A stretch of DNA of 64,000 bases from Caldilineaceae bacterium (GTDB lineage Bacteria; Chloroflexota; Anaerolineae; Caldilineales; Caldilineaceae): NCBI GenBank assembly GCA_020846635.1, contig JADLDO010000007.1:1-64000 (forward strand), written 5' to 3'. The notes beneath the pieces are model-generated. The model saw only the letters and a program-made list of their open reading frames with translations. It had not been told where the DNA came from and made no database searches. Position numbers and translations under genes: made by a program. The number at the start of each line of letters is the position of its first letter. The stretch's first letter is position 1. Shown one piece after another: positions 18,219-27,620 of the stretch.

Positions 18219-19412
18219 CTACTTGGCGTATGGATCGGCGGCATCACGGATGCCATCACCCAAGAAATTAAAGGCCAGTACAGTGATGATGACAGCTAGC
18301 CCCGGCAGCAGCACCCACGGCGCGAGCGCCACTGAGCGCAGATTCTGTGCCTCTTGCAACAGAACGCCCCAACTTAGGGCGGGCGCACGCAGCCCCAGAC
18401 CGATAAAACTCAACCCGGTTTCTGCCAGAATGATGGCGGGAACTGCTAAGGTCAGGCTGGCGATGATGTGGCTGAGGAAGGAGGGCATCATGTGGCGCAA
18501 GATGATACGCATTTCGCTCGACCCGGACAAGCGCGCGGCCATCACAAAGTCTTCTTCGCGCATACTGAGGAAACGACCGCGCACGACGCGTGCAAGGCCC
18601 GTCCAGCCGATCAGCGAGAGCAGGAGCGTGATGCCAAAGTAGAGGCGCACAACCGACCAATCCGTCGGCAGCGCCGCGGCCAGCCCCATGATCAGCGGGA
18701 TTTCGGGAATGGAGCGGACGAACTCAATGGAACGCTGGATGATGTTGTCGGCAATGCCGCCGTAATAGCCGGAGATTCCGCCCAGCACAATGCCCAGCAC
18801 CAGGCTAACCACGACGCTCACCAGCCCAATGGTCAAAGAAATACGCGCGCCGTGACACATGCGCGAGAAGACATCACGCCCTAGCCTGTCGGCCCCCATC
18901 AGGAAAATCCCTTGCTCCTCCCGGTCTACGTCCAGGCCAAAGAGGTGGGTGTTGCTTTCCCAGATTCCCCAAAACTTATACTCCGGCCCCTCGACAAAGA
19001 AGCGGATGGGATAGATGAGTGAACGATCCTCGGTATAGATGCTGCGTAATGTTTCGGGATCACGGGTTCGATCCATGCGATAGACAAAGGGGCGGCGCAA
19101 ATTGCCCTGGTCATCCATGATATGAATCGCGGTCGGTGGCGCCAACTTATAGCGAGCAAAGGTGTTCTCAGGGTCATAGGGCGCTACAAATTCGGCAAAG
19201 ACAGCAACGAAATAGAGAAGGATGACGAGCACCGCACTGATGACAGCCATGCGATGGCGCAAAAAGCGCCACCACATCAGTTGCCCATAGGAGGCAACAT
19301 CCACCTTTTTGTCACTGCCGGCAGATGCGTCTTCGGCCCAATTTTCTTCTTCCGGCAGCGCATCCTCATAGGAGGCGTCGTCATACCATCGTTTTTGAAT
19401 CGATGATTCCAT
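18219..19412 (-). CDS. ABC transporter permease, OppC/DppC type
   Basis: HLFGLDVDREEQGIFLMGADRLGRDVFSRMCHGARISLTIG. Confidence 0.93.
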   Translation of the reverse strand: MESSIQKRWYDDASYEDALPEEENWAEDASAGSDKKVDVASYGQLMWWRFLRHRMAVISAVLVILLYFVAVFAEFVAPYDPENTFARYKLAPPTAIHIMDDQGNLRRPFVYRMDRTRDPETLRSIYTEDRSLIYPIRFFVEGPEYKFWGIWESNTHLFGLDVDREEQGIFLMGADRLGRDVFSRMCHGARISLTIGLVSVVVSLVLGIVLGGISGYYGGIADNIIQRSIEFVRSIPEIPLIMGLAAALPTDWSVVRLYFGITLLLSLIGWTGLARVVRGRFLSMREEDFVMAARLSGSSEMRIILRHMMPSFLSHIIASLTLAVPAIILAETGLSFIGLGLRAPALSWGVLLQEAQNLRSVALAPWVLLPGLAVIITVLAFNFLGDGIRDAADPYAK

Positions 19413-19475
19413 TTGGTCTCTTTCCCTCCGCGTTTCTCCGGTAGATTCTCTGCTCGTTTCTCGGTGGGACAGGAG

Positions 19476-20462
19476 CTATGTAAGCCGGATACGCGGATCG
19501 ACAATCGCTAACAGGATATCAGAAATCAAGGTGCCGATCACCGTCAACGTGCTTAAAAGCAAGATAAAGCTGCCCGCCAGATACATATCTTGTGATGTTA
19601 AGGCGCGCAGTAGCATCGGGCCTGTCGTTTGCAGGCTCAGCACAATCGACACCAGCGTTGTTCCAGAGATTAACGTCGCCAATGACCAACCCACTGTGCT
19701 GAAGAAAGGATTTAATGCCACGCGCACCGGATATTTCCAGATCAGATTGCCTTCCTTCATCCCTTTTGCCCGCGCTGTCTCGACATAGGGTTTATTCAAC
19801 TCGTCGAGTAGATTGGCGCGCGTAATGCGGATATTGCCCGCGATGCTGCCAATCGAGACAATGATCAGCGGCATCCAGAGATGTTTAAGCATATCAACTA
19901 CCTTAGCCCAGTTCCAGGGGGCCAACATATATTCTTCTGAAAAAAGCCCTCCGACATTCATGCCAAAATAGGACTGGGCCATAAACATCACAACCAGGGC
20001 CAGGAGAAAGCCCGGTGTGCCTAGACCAATAAAGCTGAACGCAGTCATTGCGTAATCCCAAAATGAGTATTGGCGGGTCGCCGAATAGACCCCGATTGGG
20101 ATGGCGACGATCCAACTCACAAGAAGCGCAGTGCCGGAGATGACCACGGTCAAGGCAAGGCGCTCCCAAATCAGATCGCGCACAGGCTTGCGCCATTCTA
20201 ATGACTGGCCCCAGTCGCCGCGCAAGAGAATACCGGAGATCCATTTACCATATTGCACATAAAAGGGTTGATCCAGTCCATAGCGGTCGCGCAGCGCCTG
20301 TAGCTGGGCGACATCCACGTTATCACCCATCTCGCGCAGTTGCGCTGCATACGATGTCAGGAAATCCCCCGGCGGCAACTGGATGATCAGGAACGAAAGC
20401 AGGGAAATGGCAAAGAGCGTCGGGATCATCATGAGCACGCGACGGAGAATGTATTGCAACAT
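19476..20462 (-). CDS. ABC transporter permease, OppB/DppB type
   Basis: MLQYILRRVLMMIPTLFAISLLSFLIIQLPPGD; YVETARAKGMKE EAA-like loop. Confidence 0.95.
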   Translation of the reverse strand: MLQYILRRVLMMIPTLFAISLLSFLIIQLPPGDFLTSYAAQLREMGDNVDVAQLQALRDRYGLDQPFYVQYGKWISGILLRGDWGQSLEWRKPVRDLIWERLALTVVISGTALLVSWIVAIPIGVYSATRQYSFWDYAMTAFSFIGLGTPGFLLALVVMFMAQSYFGMNVGGLFSEEYMLAPWNWAKVVDMLKHLWMPLIIVSIGSIAGNIRITRANLLDELNKPYVETARAKGMKEGNLIWKYPVRVALNPFFSTVGWSLATLISGTTLVSIVLSLQTTGPMLLRALTSQDMYLAGSFILLLSTLTVIGTLISDILLAIVDPRIRLT

Positions 20463-20517
20463 GGAAGGCTACCTCCCCAAATTTAGGATCTCACGTTACG
20501 CATACAGCCTATGTAGA

Positions 20518-20535
20518 GACGCAATCTATTGCGTC
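20518..20535. repeat. Short palindrome GACGCAATCTATTGCGTC
   Basis: Perfect 8-bp inverted repeat within 'gtagagacgcaatctattgcgtc'. Confidence 0.6.
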
Positions 20536-20574
20536 CGTACAGGCGAGCAGGTGCGTAACATCTGTATAGAAGGA

Positions 20575-20608
20575 GCTTTTGGCGCAGGCGAAACCTTGCG
20601 CCAAAAGC
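20575..20608 (-). terminator. Intercistronic hairpin 3' of the substrate-binding protein gene
   Basis: GCTTTTGGCGCA...TGCGCCAAAAGC perfect 12-bp stem between SBP and permease genes. Confidence 0.7.
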
Positions 20609-20633
20609 CCTCATCCGCAGCACAAACAGTTCG

Positions 20634-22664
20634 CTAGACGTGATTCTCCGGGTCTTCCCAGAAGTAAGTCTCGGTATTGAGCAGATGCTCGTCGCCGGTG
20701 ACATCATCAATCGGGAAGCCAGGCAAGTAGTTGCGTACGCCGTTCTTGACGATCACCGGAGCCGGTGACTCGCCCAAGTAGCCGATCATGGGCAATTCCT
20801 CTGCCCAAATATCGAGAATCTGGGTGAACATTTCGTTCTGGGTGGTCGGGTCGGGTTCCTGCGCCAGTTCATCCCAAATGCGCCAGAGTTCCCAGATCCA
20901 GTGACCCTCCGGCGGTTCCTCGGCGGCGGGGTCAGTTGGGTCGAGGCGATAGTAACTCCACGCTGGACACCAGGGGCGATCCGGTTGGGTGCCGATGAAG
21001 ATAATCGGCGCAGCAAGCGGCAAGACGGTACGGTCGCCACCCCACCAAGCCGCCTCAATTTCGTTGGCCTGATAGTGCTCGGTATAGAGCGCGCGTTCCA
21101 ACGCTTTGTAGGTTGCCGTAATGCCGATGTCTGCAAGATAGCGGATCACCTGCTGCACAGCATCTTCATCGTTGGAGCCCGCCATCGCGGTGCCTTCGAT
21201 GTTGAAGCTGATCGGTTCGCCGCTTCCATCGTTCCAGACGCGCAAGCCATCTGCGCCCAGTTCATAGCCGGCGGCGTCGAGCAGCGCACCCGCCTGCTCT
21301 GGATCATACTCAATGTATGCATCGGAAAGTTTGGGATAGTAGTTGGGTGAGGTACTCAGCGGGCTGTACTGGCGCGGTGTCAGCAGACCGTCAAAGACCA
21401 ATTCGTTGATGGCCTCGCGGTCCACAGCCAATGAGAAGGCAATGCGCACGTCACGGTTTTGGAAGAACTCACGCAGCCGTTCATTCTTGGTCGTCTGGTT
21501 CAACTGCAAGGCCTGATGGCCGGATGCAGCGCCCAAAACAACCTGGTAGTCGCCGTCTACTTCGCTCTCCTTAAAGAGCGTGAAGTTACCAATGGAGACA
21601 TGGCGGGCCTGGAAATCGATCTCGCCGTTGATGATCCAGAGGTTAAAGACATCATCTTGCTCAAAGAGCCGGTGATTGACGGTATCGACATAGGGCAGTT
21701 GATTCCCCTCTGCGTCTACCGCAAAGAAGTAAGGATTGCGCTCCATGAGGAAAAGCTCGGAGGACAACTGGTTCTTGGCGATCCATGGGCCTATGCTCGG
21801 CCTGTCTGGGTTCAAATACCAGTTGTTGCGATCGATATAGAGCTGTACCCAGGACTCAAAGCCTGCTTCCTTTATTTGGGCTGCCAAGCCATCGGCATCG
21901 TCGGTCAACTCCTGGTGGAACTGCGCCATATAGTGACCTGGGACATACAGACCCTCGTTGCCGTTGTCGCCAGGGCTCACACGCCCCATCTCATAGATAA
22001 AGAGCGGCTTCGGGTCGACGAAGGTCATCTTGTACGTAACATCATCAACGACCTCCAATTGCACAACGTCGCGGTCAGGGCCAGTCGAATATTTGGCGGG
22101 TGGAGAGGGGGTCAGATCGACGTTTAGCAACTCGTTGTCATACCACCACTGGATATTGGCTGTGGTAAAGGGTTCGCCATCAGACCACTTCATTCCTTCG
22201 CGCAGATGGAAGGTCCACTCGCGCCCATCGTCGCTCAACTCCCATGACTCGGCAAGCCGCGGGCGCATCGACAATTTTGGGTCATACCAGGCAATTGAAC
22301 GATCCTGGAGTTTGGTGGGCCCCCAGCGATCCGAGACGCCCTTGAAACCGCGGCGGAAGGTGCCACCGTAGTTGCCAATTGATTCCTGCACTTCCATCAC
22401 CAGCGGATTGCTGGGCAAGCGTTCGTCTACGGGCGGCAGCGAGCCGCTTGCTACCAGATCTGCCAGCATGGGTGCTTCGTTGAAGGTGGTCGGCGGCGCG
22501 GCGGGCGCGGCTGGAGCAGCAGCGGCAGGTGCAGCCGCGGCGGGCGCTTCCGCCGCAGGGGCCTCTGCTGCTGGTGCGCCGCCGCAGGCTGCAACGACCG
22601 CACCGGCTGTTGCCAGTGCCGATAGCTGCATAAACTGGCGGCGGGAAACCTCTCGTTTTACCAT
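20634..22664 (-). CDS. ABC transporter substrate-binding protein, family 5, TAT lipoprotein
   Basis: RRQFMQLSALATAGAVVAACGG twin-arginine/lipobox, Ala-Pro linker, PRLAESWELSDDGREWTFHLREGMKWSDGEPFTT; start 22664 with AAAGGAGG upstream. Confidence 0.95.
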   Translation of the reverse strand: MVKREVSRRQFMQLSALATAGAVVAACGGAPAAEAPAAEAPAAAAPAAAAPAAPAAPPTTFNEAPMLADLVASGSLPPVDERLPSNPLVMEVQESIGNYGGTFRRGFKGVSDRWGPTKLQDRSIAWYDPKLSMRPRLAESWELSDDGREWTFHLREGMKWSDGEPFTTANIQWWYDNELLNVDLTPSPPAKYSTGPDRDVVQLEVVDDVTYKMTFVDPKPLFIYEMGRVSPGDNGNEGLYVPGHYMAQFHQELTDDADGLAAQIKEAGFESWVQLYIDRNNWYLNPDRPSIGPWIAKNQLSSELFLMERNPYFFAVDAEGNQLPYVDTVNHRLFEQDDVFNLWIINGEIDFQARHVSIGNFTLFKESEVDGDYQVVLGAASGHQALQLNQTTKNERLREFFQNRDVRIAFSLAVDREAINELVFDGLLTPRQYSPLSTSPNYYPKLSDAYIEYDPEQAGALLDAAGYELGADGLRVWNDGSGEPISFNIEGTAMAGSNDEDAVQQVIRYLADIGITATYKALERALYTEHYQANEIEAAWWGGDRTVLPLAAPIIFIGTQPDRPWCPAWSYYRLDPTDPAAEEPPEGHWIWELWRIWDELAQEPDPTTQNEMFTQILDIWAEELPMIGYLGESPAPVIVKNGVRNYLPGFPIDDVTGDEHLLNTETYFWEDPENHV

Positions 22665-22727
22665 GAATGTCCTCCTTTTGGGTTCCTCTGTACGAGTTCC
22701 TTGCACAAACTAGGTACGCAGCATACT

Positions 22728-24506
22728 TTATGCAGACGTTGTCTCTGCCGCCAACCAGGGGGAGAAGGGAAGCTTCTGTTCATTCAAATGGCTGGCGTAG
22801 AGAAAACGAAATACATCGCTCACATAGAACTGTGGATAGGGCTTATCCGGGAGGGTGTTGAGGAAATGGCCCTCGACCAGTTCTGCCATGTGGTCATCCA
22901 TACCCGATTCCACTTCATAATCAAAGTAGATTGCCAGGTCTTTGTCCGGCTCTTCAATGATGCGCTTGACGTTGTACGATTGCGGGAAACGATGCGCCGG
23001 TGAATCGCGCTCCATCAAAAATGTGCCCAATGCGGCTGAATGTACATACTCTTTGTGTGCATAGAGGAAATTCACTGTCTGCTGGGCATCGGCGATGCTC
23101 TCGCCAGGGAAGCCGAAGAAAAGGAACGTATGATTCCAGATGCCCGCGCCCGCGCTCTCACGCAGAATACGGCTCATATGCTCAAGTTCAGTCCCCTTCA
23201 CCATCAGGTCGATGATCGGCTGTGATGCGCTTTCCAGCCCAAAGAGGATCATCCGGCAGCCGCCCCGCTGCATCTGCTCCAACAGTTCGCGCGTGAATAC
23301 TTTCTCGAAGCGCGCACAGCCGCCCCAATGCAGTTCCAGGTTACGCTGTGGGAGGATGGCTGAGAGATTCTTGAGGTTGCGGGGAGTCACTGCCTCATCG
23401 GAAAAGAAGATATGGCGCACACCGTAGCGTTCGTGCAATGCCTGCATCTGATCGGCGAGTTGTTCGGCGCGCAGTTGGCTAAAGGTTTCCGATTCGCCAT
23501 AGCCGACGTTGCAGAAGGCGCACTTGCCAAAATAGCAGCCGCGCGCTGTCATCAAAGGCAAGACCAGGCGCGGGGCCAGGTAGCGATCCAGCGGCAAGCC
23601 ATCGAAATCGGGCAGCGGTAGATTGCTGATCTTCTCCGGCACTTTGCGCGCGGTGACGCGGATTTGGTCATCCTTGCGATAGATGAGATTGGGGACATCA
23701 TCCAGTTCGCCGCGCCCGTCGAGCGCCTCTGCCAGGTGCAGCAGCGGAACCTCGCCATCAAAGATCACGGCGCTGTCAATCAGTTGGAAGATGGCGGGCG
23801 TCTTGGCGATCTGTTCGCGCAACATGCTGACATGGGGGCCGCCGACCGTCACATGGCACTGCCGCCCACTCTCTTTGGCGCTCTCTTTGACGAGGTGGGC
23901 GAGGGTCATGGCTGCTAACATCTGCGGCATGGAGGGGATCGAAATGCCGACAATGTCGGGCGCTTCCCGCTCAATCTCCGGCAGGATTGTGCGCCGGTAG
24001 AGGTCAATGAACATATTGTGGCGCGTATCACGCACCCCCTGGAGCAGACTGCGGCTGCTGTCCACCGGGATTGCCGCCTGATAGCTCTGGAGATGGAGTG
24101 TCGCCGGATAGTAGGGCAGGGATGCGATCTCGAGGCACGCGGCCACGGTCTGGAATGCGCGCAGACCGACCGGCCCATCAAAGAAAGCCTCCGAGCGAAT
24201 CACCCGCTTGGCCTGTTCCACTTGGTTTGCCAGCAGCGGCCCCTGCTGCAATGCCCAACGCACTCGCTCGGCAGGCGGGCTGCCGGGTGCATGATGCCCT
24301 TCAGGTCGCCCCGAAAATTGGTCGCGCAGGCGCACAACACTTTCGCGCAGATATTGTTGGGTCAGAAGGGTGTCAAAGAGTTCGAGGTTCAAATCCCGCT
24401 GAATGACGGAGACGCCGTGGGCGCGTAAATAGGCGGTCAGCGTAGGCAGCGCCAAGTGGGGCATGGTTGGCGTCCAGTTGGGTGGAGCACAAAGCATGAC
24501 TTTCAT
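22728..24506 (-). CDS. Radical SAM protein with N-terminal B12-binding-like domain
   Basis: MTARGCYFGKCAFCNVGYGES cluster motif, HIFFSDEAVTPRNL, LFGLESAS, FFGFPGES; SD AAAGGAGG upstream. Confidence 0.92.
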   Translation of the reverse strand: MKVMLCAPPNWTPTMPHLALPTLTAYLRAHGVSVIQRDLNLELFDTLLTQQYLRESVVRLRDQFSGRPEGHHAPGSPPAERVRWALQQGPLLANQVEQAKRVIRSEAFFDGPVGLRAFQTVAACLEIASLPYYPATLHLQSYQAAIPVDSSRSLLQGVRDTRHNMFIDLYRRTILPEIEREAPDIVGISIPSMPQMLAAMTLAHLVKESAKESGRQCHVTVGGPHVSMLREQIAKTPAIFQLIDSAVIFDGEVPLLHLAEALDGRGELDDVPNLIYRKDDQIRVTARKVPEKISNLPLPDFDGLPLDRYLAPRLVLPLMTARGCYFGKCAFCNVGYGESETFSQLRAEQLADQMQALHERYGVRHIFFSDEAVTPRNLKNLSAILPQRNLELHWGGCARFEKVFTRELLEQMQRGGCRMILFGLESASQPIIDLMVKGTELEHMSRILRESAGAGIWNHTFLFFGFPGESIADAQQTVNFLYAHKEYVHSAALGTFLMERDSPAHRFPQSYNVKRIIEEPDKDLAIYFDYEVESGMDDHMAELVEGHFLNTLPDKPYPQFYVSDVFRFLYASHLNEQKLPFSPWLAAETTSA

Positions 24507-24541
24507 CGCTGATCCTCCTTTCTATGCAAATTAGAACCAAA

Positions 24542-25633
24542 TTAGAGCGTTGCTACACCCGTCAGTTGCAGCGTCTCGGCGTAGTGGCAGCGCACGAAGT
24601 GACCGGGCTTGAGTTCGCGCAGTTCCGGTGTCTCGTTGACACATTGCTTGCCATCGTTATAGGCACAGCGCGGATGGAAATAACAGCCCGATGGCGGGTT
24701 CGCCGGGTCTGCCACATCGCCGGGGAGAACGATGGGCGCGCGTTTGGCGCGCGGATCGGGCTGTGGCACTGCCGATAGCAGCGCCTCAGTATAGGGGTGC
24801 AGTGGGTTCAGAAATAGTTCTTCTGTCGAGGCGCTTTCCACCAACTGGCCCACATACATCACGGCGACGCGGTCGCTGATATGTTCGACGACGCTGAGGT
24901 CGTGGGCAATGAAAAGATAGGTGAGGCCGAATCGCTGCTGGAGGTCTTGCAGGAGGTTGAGAATCTGAGCTTGTACCGACACATCGAGCGCGGAAACCGG
25001 CTCATCCAACACAATCAATTGTGGGTTGAGCGCAAGTGCGCGTGCAATGCCGATGCGCTGGCGTTGTCCACCGCTAAAGGCGTGGGGATAGCGGTTCATA
25101 TATTCGGGGCGCAGACCGACCACGCGCAGAAGTTTGGCGACTCTATCTTCCAGTTCCTTGCCCTGGGCAATCTTGTTGACCAGCAGTGGTTCACCTACGT
25201 TCTGGAGCAAGGTCATGCGCGGGTTCAGCGAGGAGTAGGGGTCTTGAAAGACCATCTGCATGTTGCGGCGCAAGGGCTTGAGCTGGCGAGCCTCCAGCGC
25301 GGCAACATCAATGCGCCCCATGCTCTGGTCGTCAAACCAGATATGACCAGATGAGGGATCAATGGCACGCATGATGACGCGCCCCGTGGTCGTCTTGCCA
25401 CAACCGCTCTCTCCCACCAGCCCCAGCGTCTCGCCATGCTGCACATTGAAATTGACACCATCTACCGCTTTGACGTGTCCGACCGTTCTGGAAAAGAAGC
25501 CCCGCTTGATGGGGAAATGCTTCTTAAGCCCCTGGACTTCCAGGAGGGGGGTCTTGCCGTTGGTGGCAGGCTTGACCTGTTGATCCTGCGGTACATTCGC
25601 GCCCGCAACCCTTAATCCGTCTCCACTCGTCAA
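24542..25633 (-). CDS. ABC transporter ATP-binding protein, OppF/DppF type
   Basis: [54 protein letters not shown]-terminal GCYFHPRC. Confidence 0.95.
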   Translation of the reverse strand: MTSGDGLRVAGANVPQDQQVKPATNGKTPLLEVQGLKKHFPIKRGFFSRTVGHVKAVDGVNFNVQHGETLGLVGESGCGKTTTGRVIMRAIDPSSGHIWFDDQSMGRIDVAALEARQLKPLRRNMQMVFQDPYSSLNPRMTLLQNVGEPLLVNKIAQGKELEDRVAKLLRVVGLRPEYMNRYPHAFSGGQRQRIGIARALALNPQLIVLDEPVSALDVSVQAQILNLLQDLQQRFGLTYLFIAHDLSVVEHISDRVAVMYVGQLVESASTEELFLNPLHPYTEALLSAVPQPDPRAKRAPIVLPGDVADPANPPSGCYFHPRCAYNDGKQCVNETPELRELKPGHFVRCHYAETLQLTGVATL

Positions 25634-25657
25634 CTCATCCCTCCCAGCTTTGTTGAA

Positions 25658-26032
25658 TCAGGAAAATCTAATCAAAAAACGGATTGCAAAGATAACGGCA
25701 ACCACAATTGCCTGTGACGCGGCTAGGTAGGCAATATTGCGCCACAAACGACCTCGTTCAACAGCCACGCGTAGATAGTGTTCCATCCACATGAGGGCAA
25801 TGAACCAGCCGAGGCCCAGCACAAAGATGGACCAGCGATCAAAGCCGCGCACTTGCCAGGGACTAAGGCCGGCAACGATCATCAACTCGACAATCAATGC
25901 TCGGATTTCCAACATCAGCCATAGACCACTGGCGGTAAAAGCTAGCCAAAAGAGAAAATAAATGGCATAGGCGAGGATCTTCTTCCACAAACTGCCCTTT
26001 GTGCCATCTTTCGGGGCATCGTCTAGAAACAT
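25658..26032 (-). CDS. Small multi-pass membrane protein
   Basis: 124 aa with several hydrophobic segments; first gene of the minus-strand ABC/rSAM locus. Confidence 0.6.
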   Translation of the reverse strand: MFLDDAPKDGTKGSLWKKILAYAIYFLFWLAFTASGLWLMLEIRALIVELMIVAGLSPWQVRGFDRWSIFVLGLGWFIALMWMEHYLRVAVERGRLWRNIAYLAASQAIVVAVIFAIRFLIRFS

Positions 26033-26558
26033 AGAAATCCATTCAAACTCAAACAGCGGCTCGGATTTGCCGTCTCTCCGCTCGGATCCGGCAGGCTCAG
26101 CGTTGAGTGCAAGCCACCAATCAACTCACCTCGAAGATGCCCAAAATAGGCAGTCTTGTGCTTGAGATAAAGAGAATCCTTGCCCAGAACCAGCGGCTCT
26201 GAGCCTATGCAGAGGAATCGGCGCAACCGTATACGCCTATGGAATTTGTCGAGAAATATCGCTTGACTGGTAAAACGTTTTGAAAAGTCAGGAAAAAGGT
26301 AACACGGCCTTAAAATAGGGGGTTCCATTCAGCCGTGAAATCAGATCCTAGTCACAATTCTATTCGCTGCCCAACGAATTCTTTGGGGAGAACGATGTCT
26401 TGTGCTGTGAATCAACAGCGCAACTCGTCGTTTTGGCAGCGCTTACGAATCGCCTCAAGGAAAGTATGCGTGATTTTATAGAAGGCGCATCGAGTTGTCA
26501 AACCGCAATCCTCGCTGCCCATCCTCTTGGCAGAGACACTATAATTAGCAGGAACGAG

Positions 26559-27620
26559 CTAGTTTGCCCTTGTTTCGACTTCGGGCATGCGTGTACTGCG
26601 CCGCACTTTGACGATTTCGGCCATGACTGCCAGCGCAATCTCCTCCGGCGTTTGGGCGTCGATCCTGAGGCCAATCGGGGCATGGATGCGCTCGATTTCG
26701 TGGTCTTGGAAGCCCTCTGCGCGCAGCCGCTCGACGCGCGCATGATGCGTTTTGCGGCTGCCCAGCGCGCCGATATAGAAGACGGGACTACGCAGCACCC
26801 TCTTGAGCGCGGGGTCATCGATCTTGGGATCATGGGTCAGGAGGGCAACGGCCATATTCCGATTGGGGGGAAGCTGGGCGAATGCATCTTCGGGCCAAGC
26901 GCGCAGCAGTTGATCGACGTGGGGAAAGCGTTCGACGTTGCCAAAAGCGTGACGCGGGTCTACGATCACTGTGCGATAGCCCTGGGTCTTGGCGAGGGTT
27001 GCCAGCACAATGGCGATATGCACGCCGCCGATCATGACCAGGGTCGGCGGGGGCAGCAGCGTGTCAATAAAGAGTTCAATGCCCTGATCGGCAAGCGTGA
27101 CCTGTGTACCTTTGCCCGCCTGAATGGCCTCGTGGGCAAGTTCGGCTGCGGCTGCGTCCACAGCGTCATCAATGCTGCCCAACCACCCTCCTCGACCACT
27201 CTCCACCAAGAGTTTGCGACCCAATAGGGCGCTTGGGCCTGCAATCACGGTGACTACTGCGCCCGCGCGCCGATCAGCAATCAACCCGGCGACAGCCTCA
27301 AAGAGTGTCCTGTCCAGCGGCTCTACAAAAATGTCGATATTGCCGCCACAGGCCAGCCCCACTTCCCAACTGGTCTCGTCGGCGATGCCAAAGTGCAGCA
27401 GTTTGGGCTCTCCCGACTTGAGAACGGCGAACGCTTCCTCGGCTACAGCGCCTTCGACACAGCCGCCGCTGACCGAGCCGGCGAGCTGCCCACCCGCTGT
27501 AATCGCCATCTTGGCCCCGGCCTTGCGCGGCGACGATCCCCAGGTTTGCACGACGGTTGCCAGCGCCACCGTCTCTCCCTGTTTGCGCCAGCGTTGGAGG
27601 TCGGCTAGGACTTCTTCCAT
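26559..27620 (-). CDS. XdhC/CoxF-family molybdoenzyme maturation protein
   Basis: VALATVVQTWGSSPRKAGAKMAITAGGQLAGSVSGGCVEGAV; DPRHAFGNVERFPHVD; ALGSRKTHHARVERL. Confidence 0.93.
   Translation of the reverse strand: MEEVLADLQRWRKQGETVALATVVQTWGSSPRKAGAKMAITAGGQLAGSVSGGCVEGAVAEEAFAVLKSGEPKLLHFGIADETSWEVGLACGGNIDIFVEPLDRTLFEAVAGLIADRRAGAVVTVIAGPSALLGRKLLVESGRGGWLGSIDDAVDAAAAELAHEAIQAGKGTQVTLADQGIELFIDTLLPPPTLVMIGGVHIAIVLATLAKTQGYRTVIVDPRHAFGNVERFPHVDQLLRAWPEDAFAQLPPNRNMAVALLTHDPKIDDPALKRVLRSPVFYIGALGSRKTHHARVERLRAEGFQDHEIERIHAPIGLRIDAQTPEEIALAVMAEIVKVRRSTRMPEVETRAN

Noticed and set aside
26023-26328. 101-aa minus-strand ORF upstream of the small TM gene
   Set aside because: No domain, no clear RBS, odd composition; likely the promoter region of the ABC/rSAM locus.
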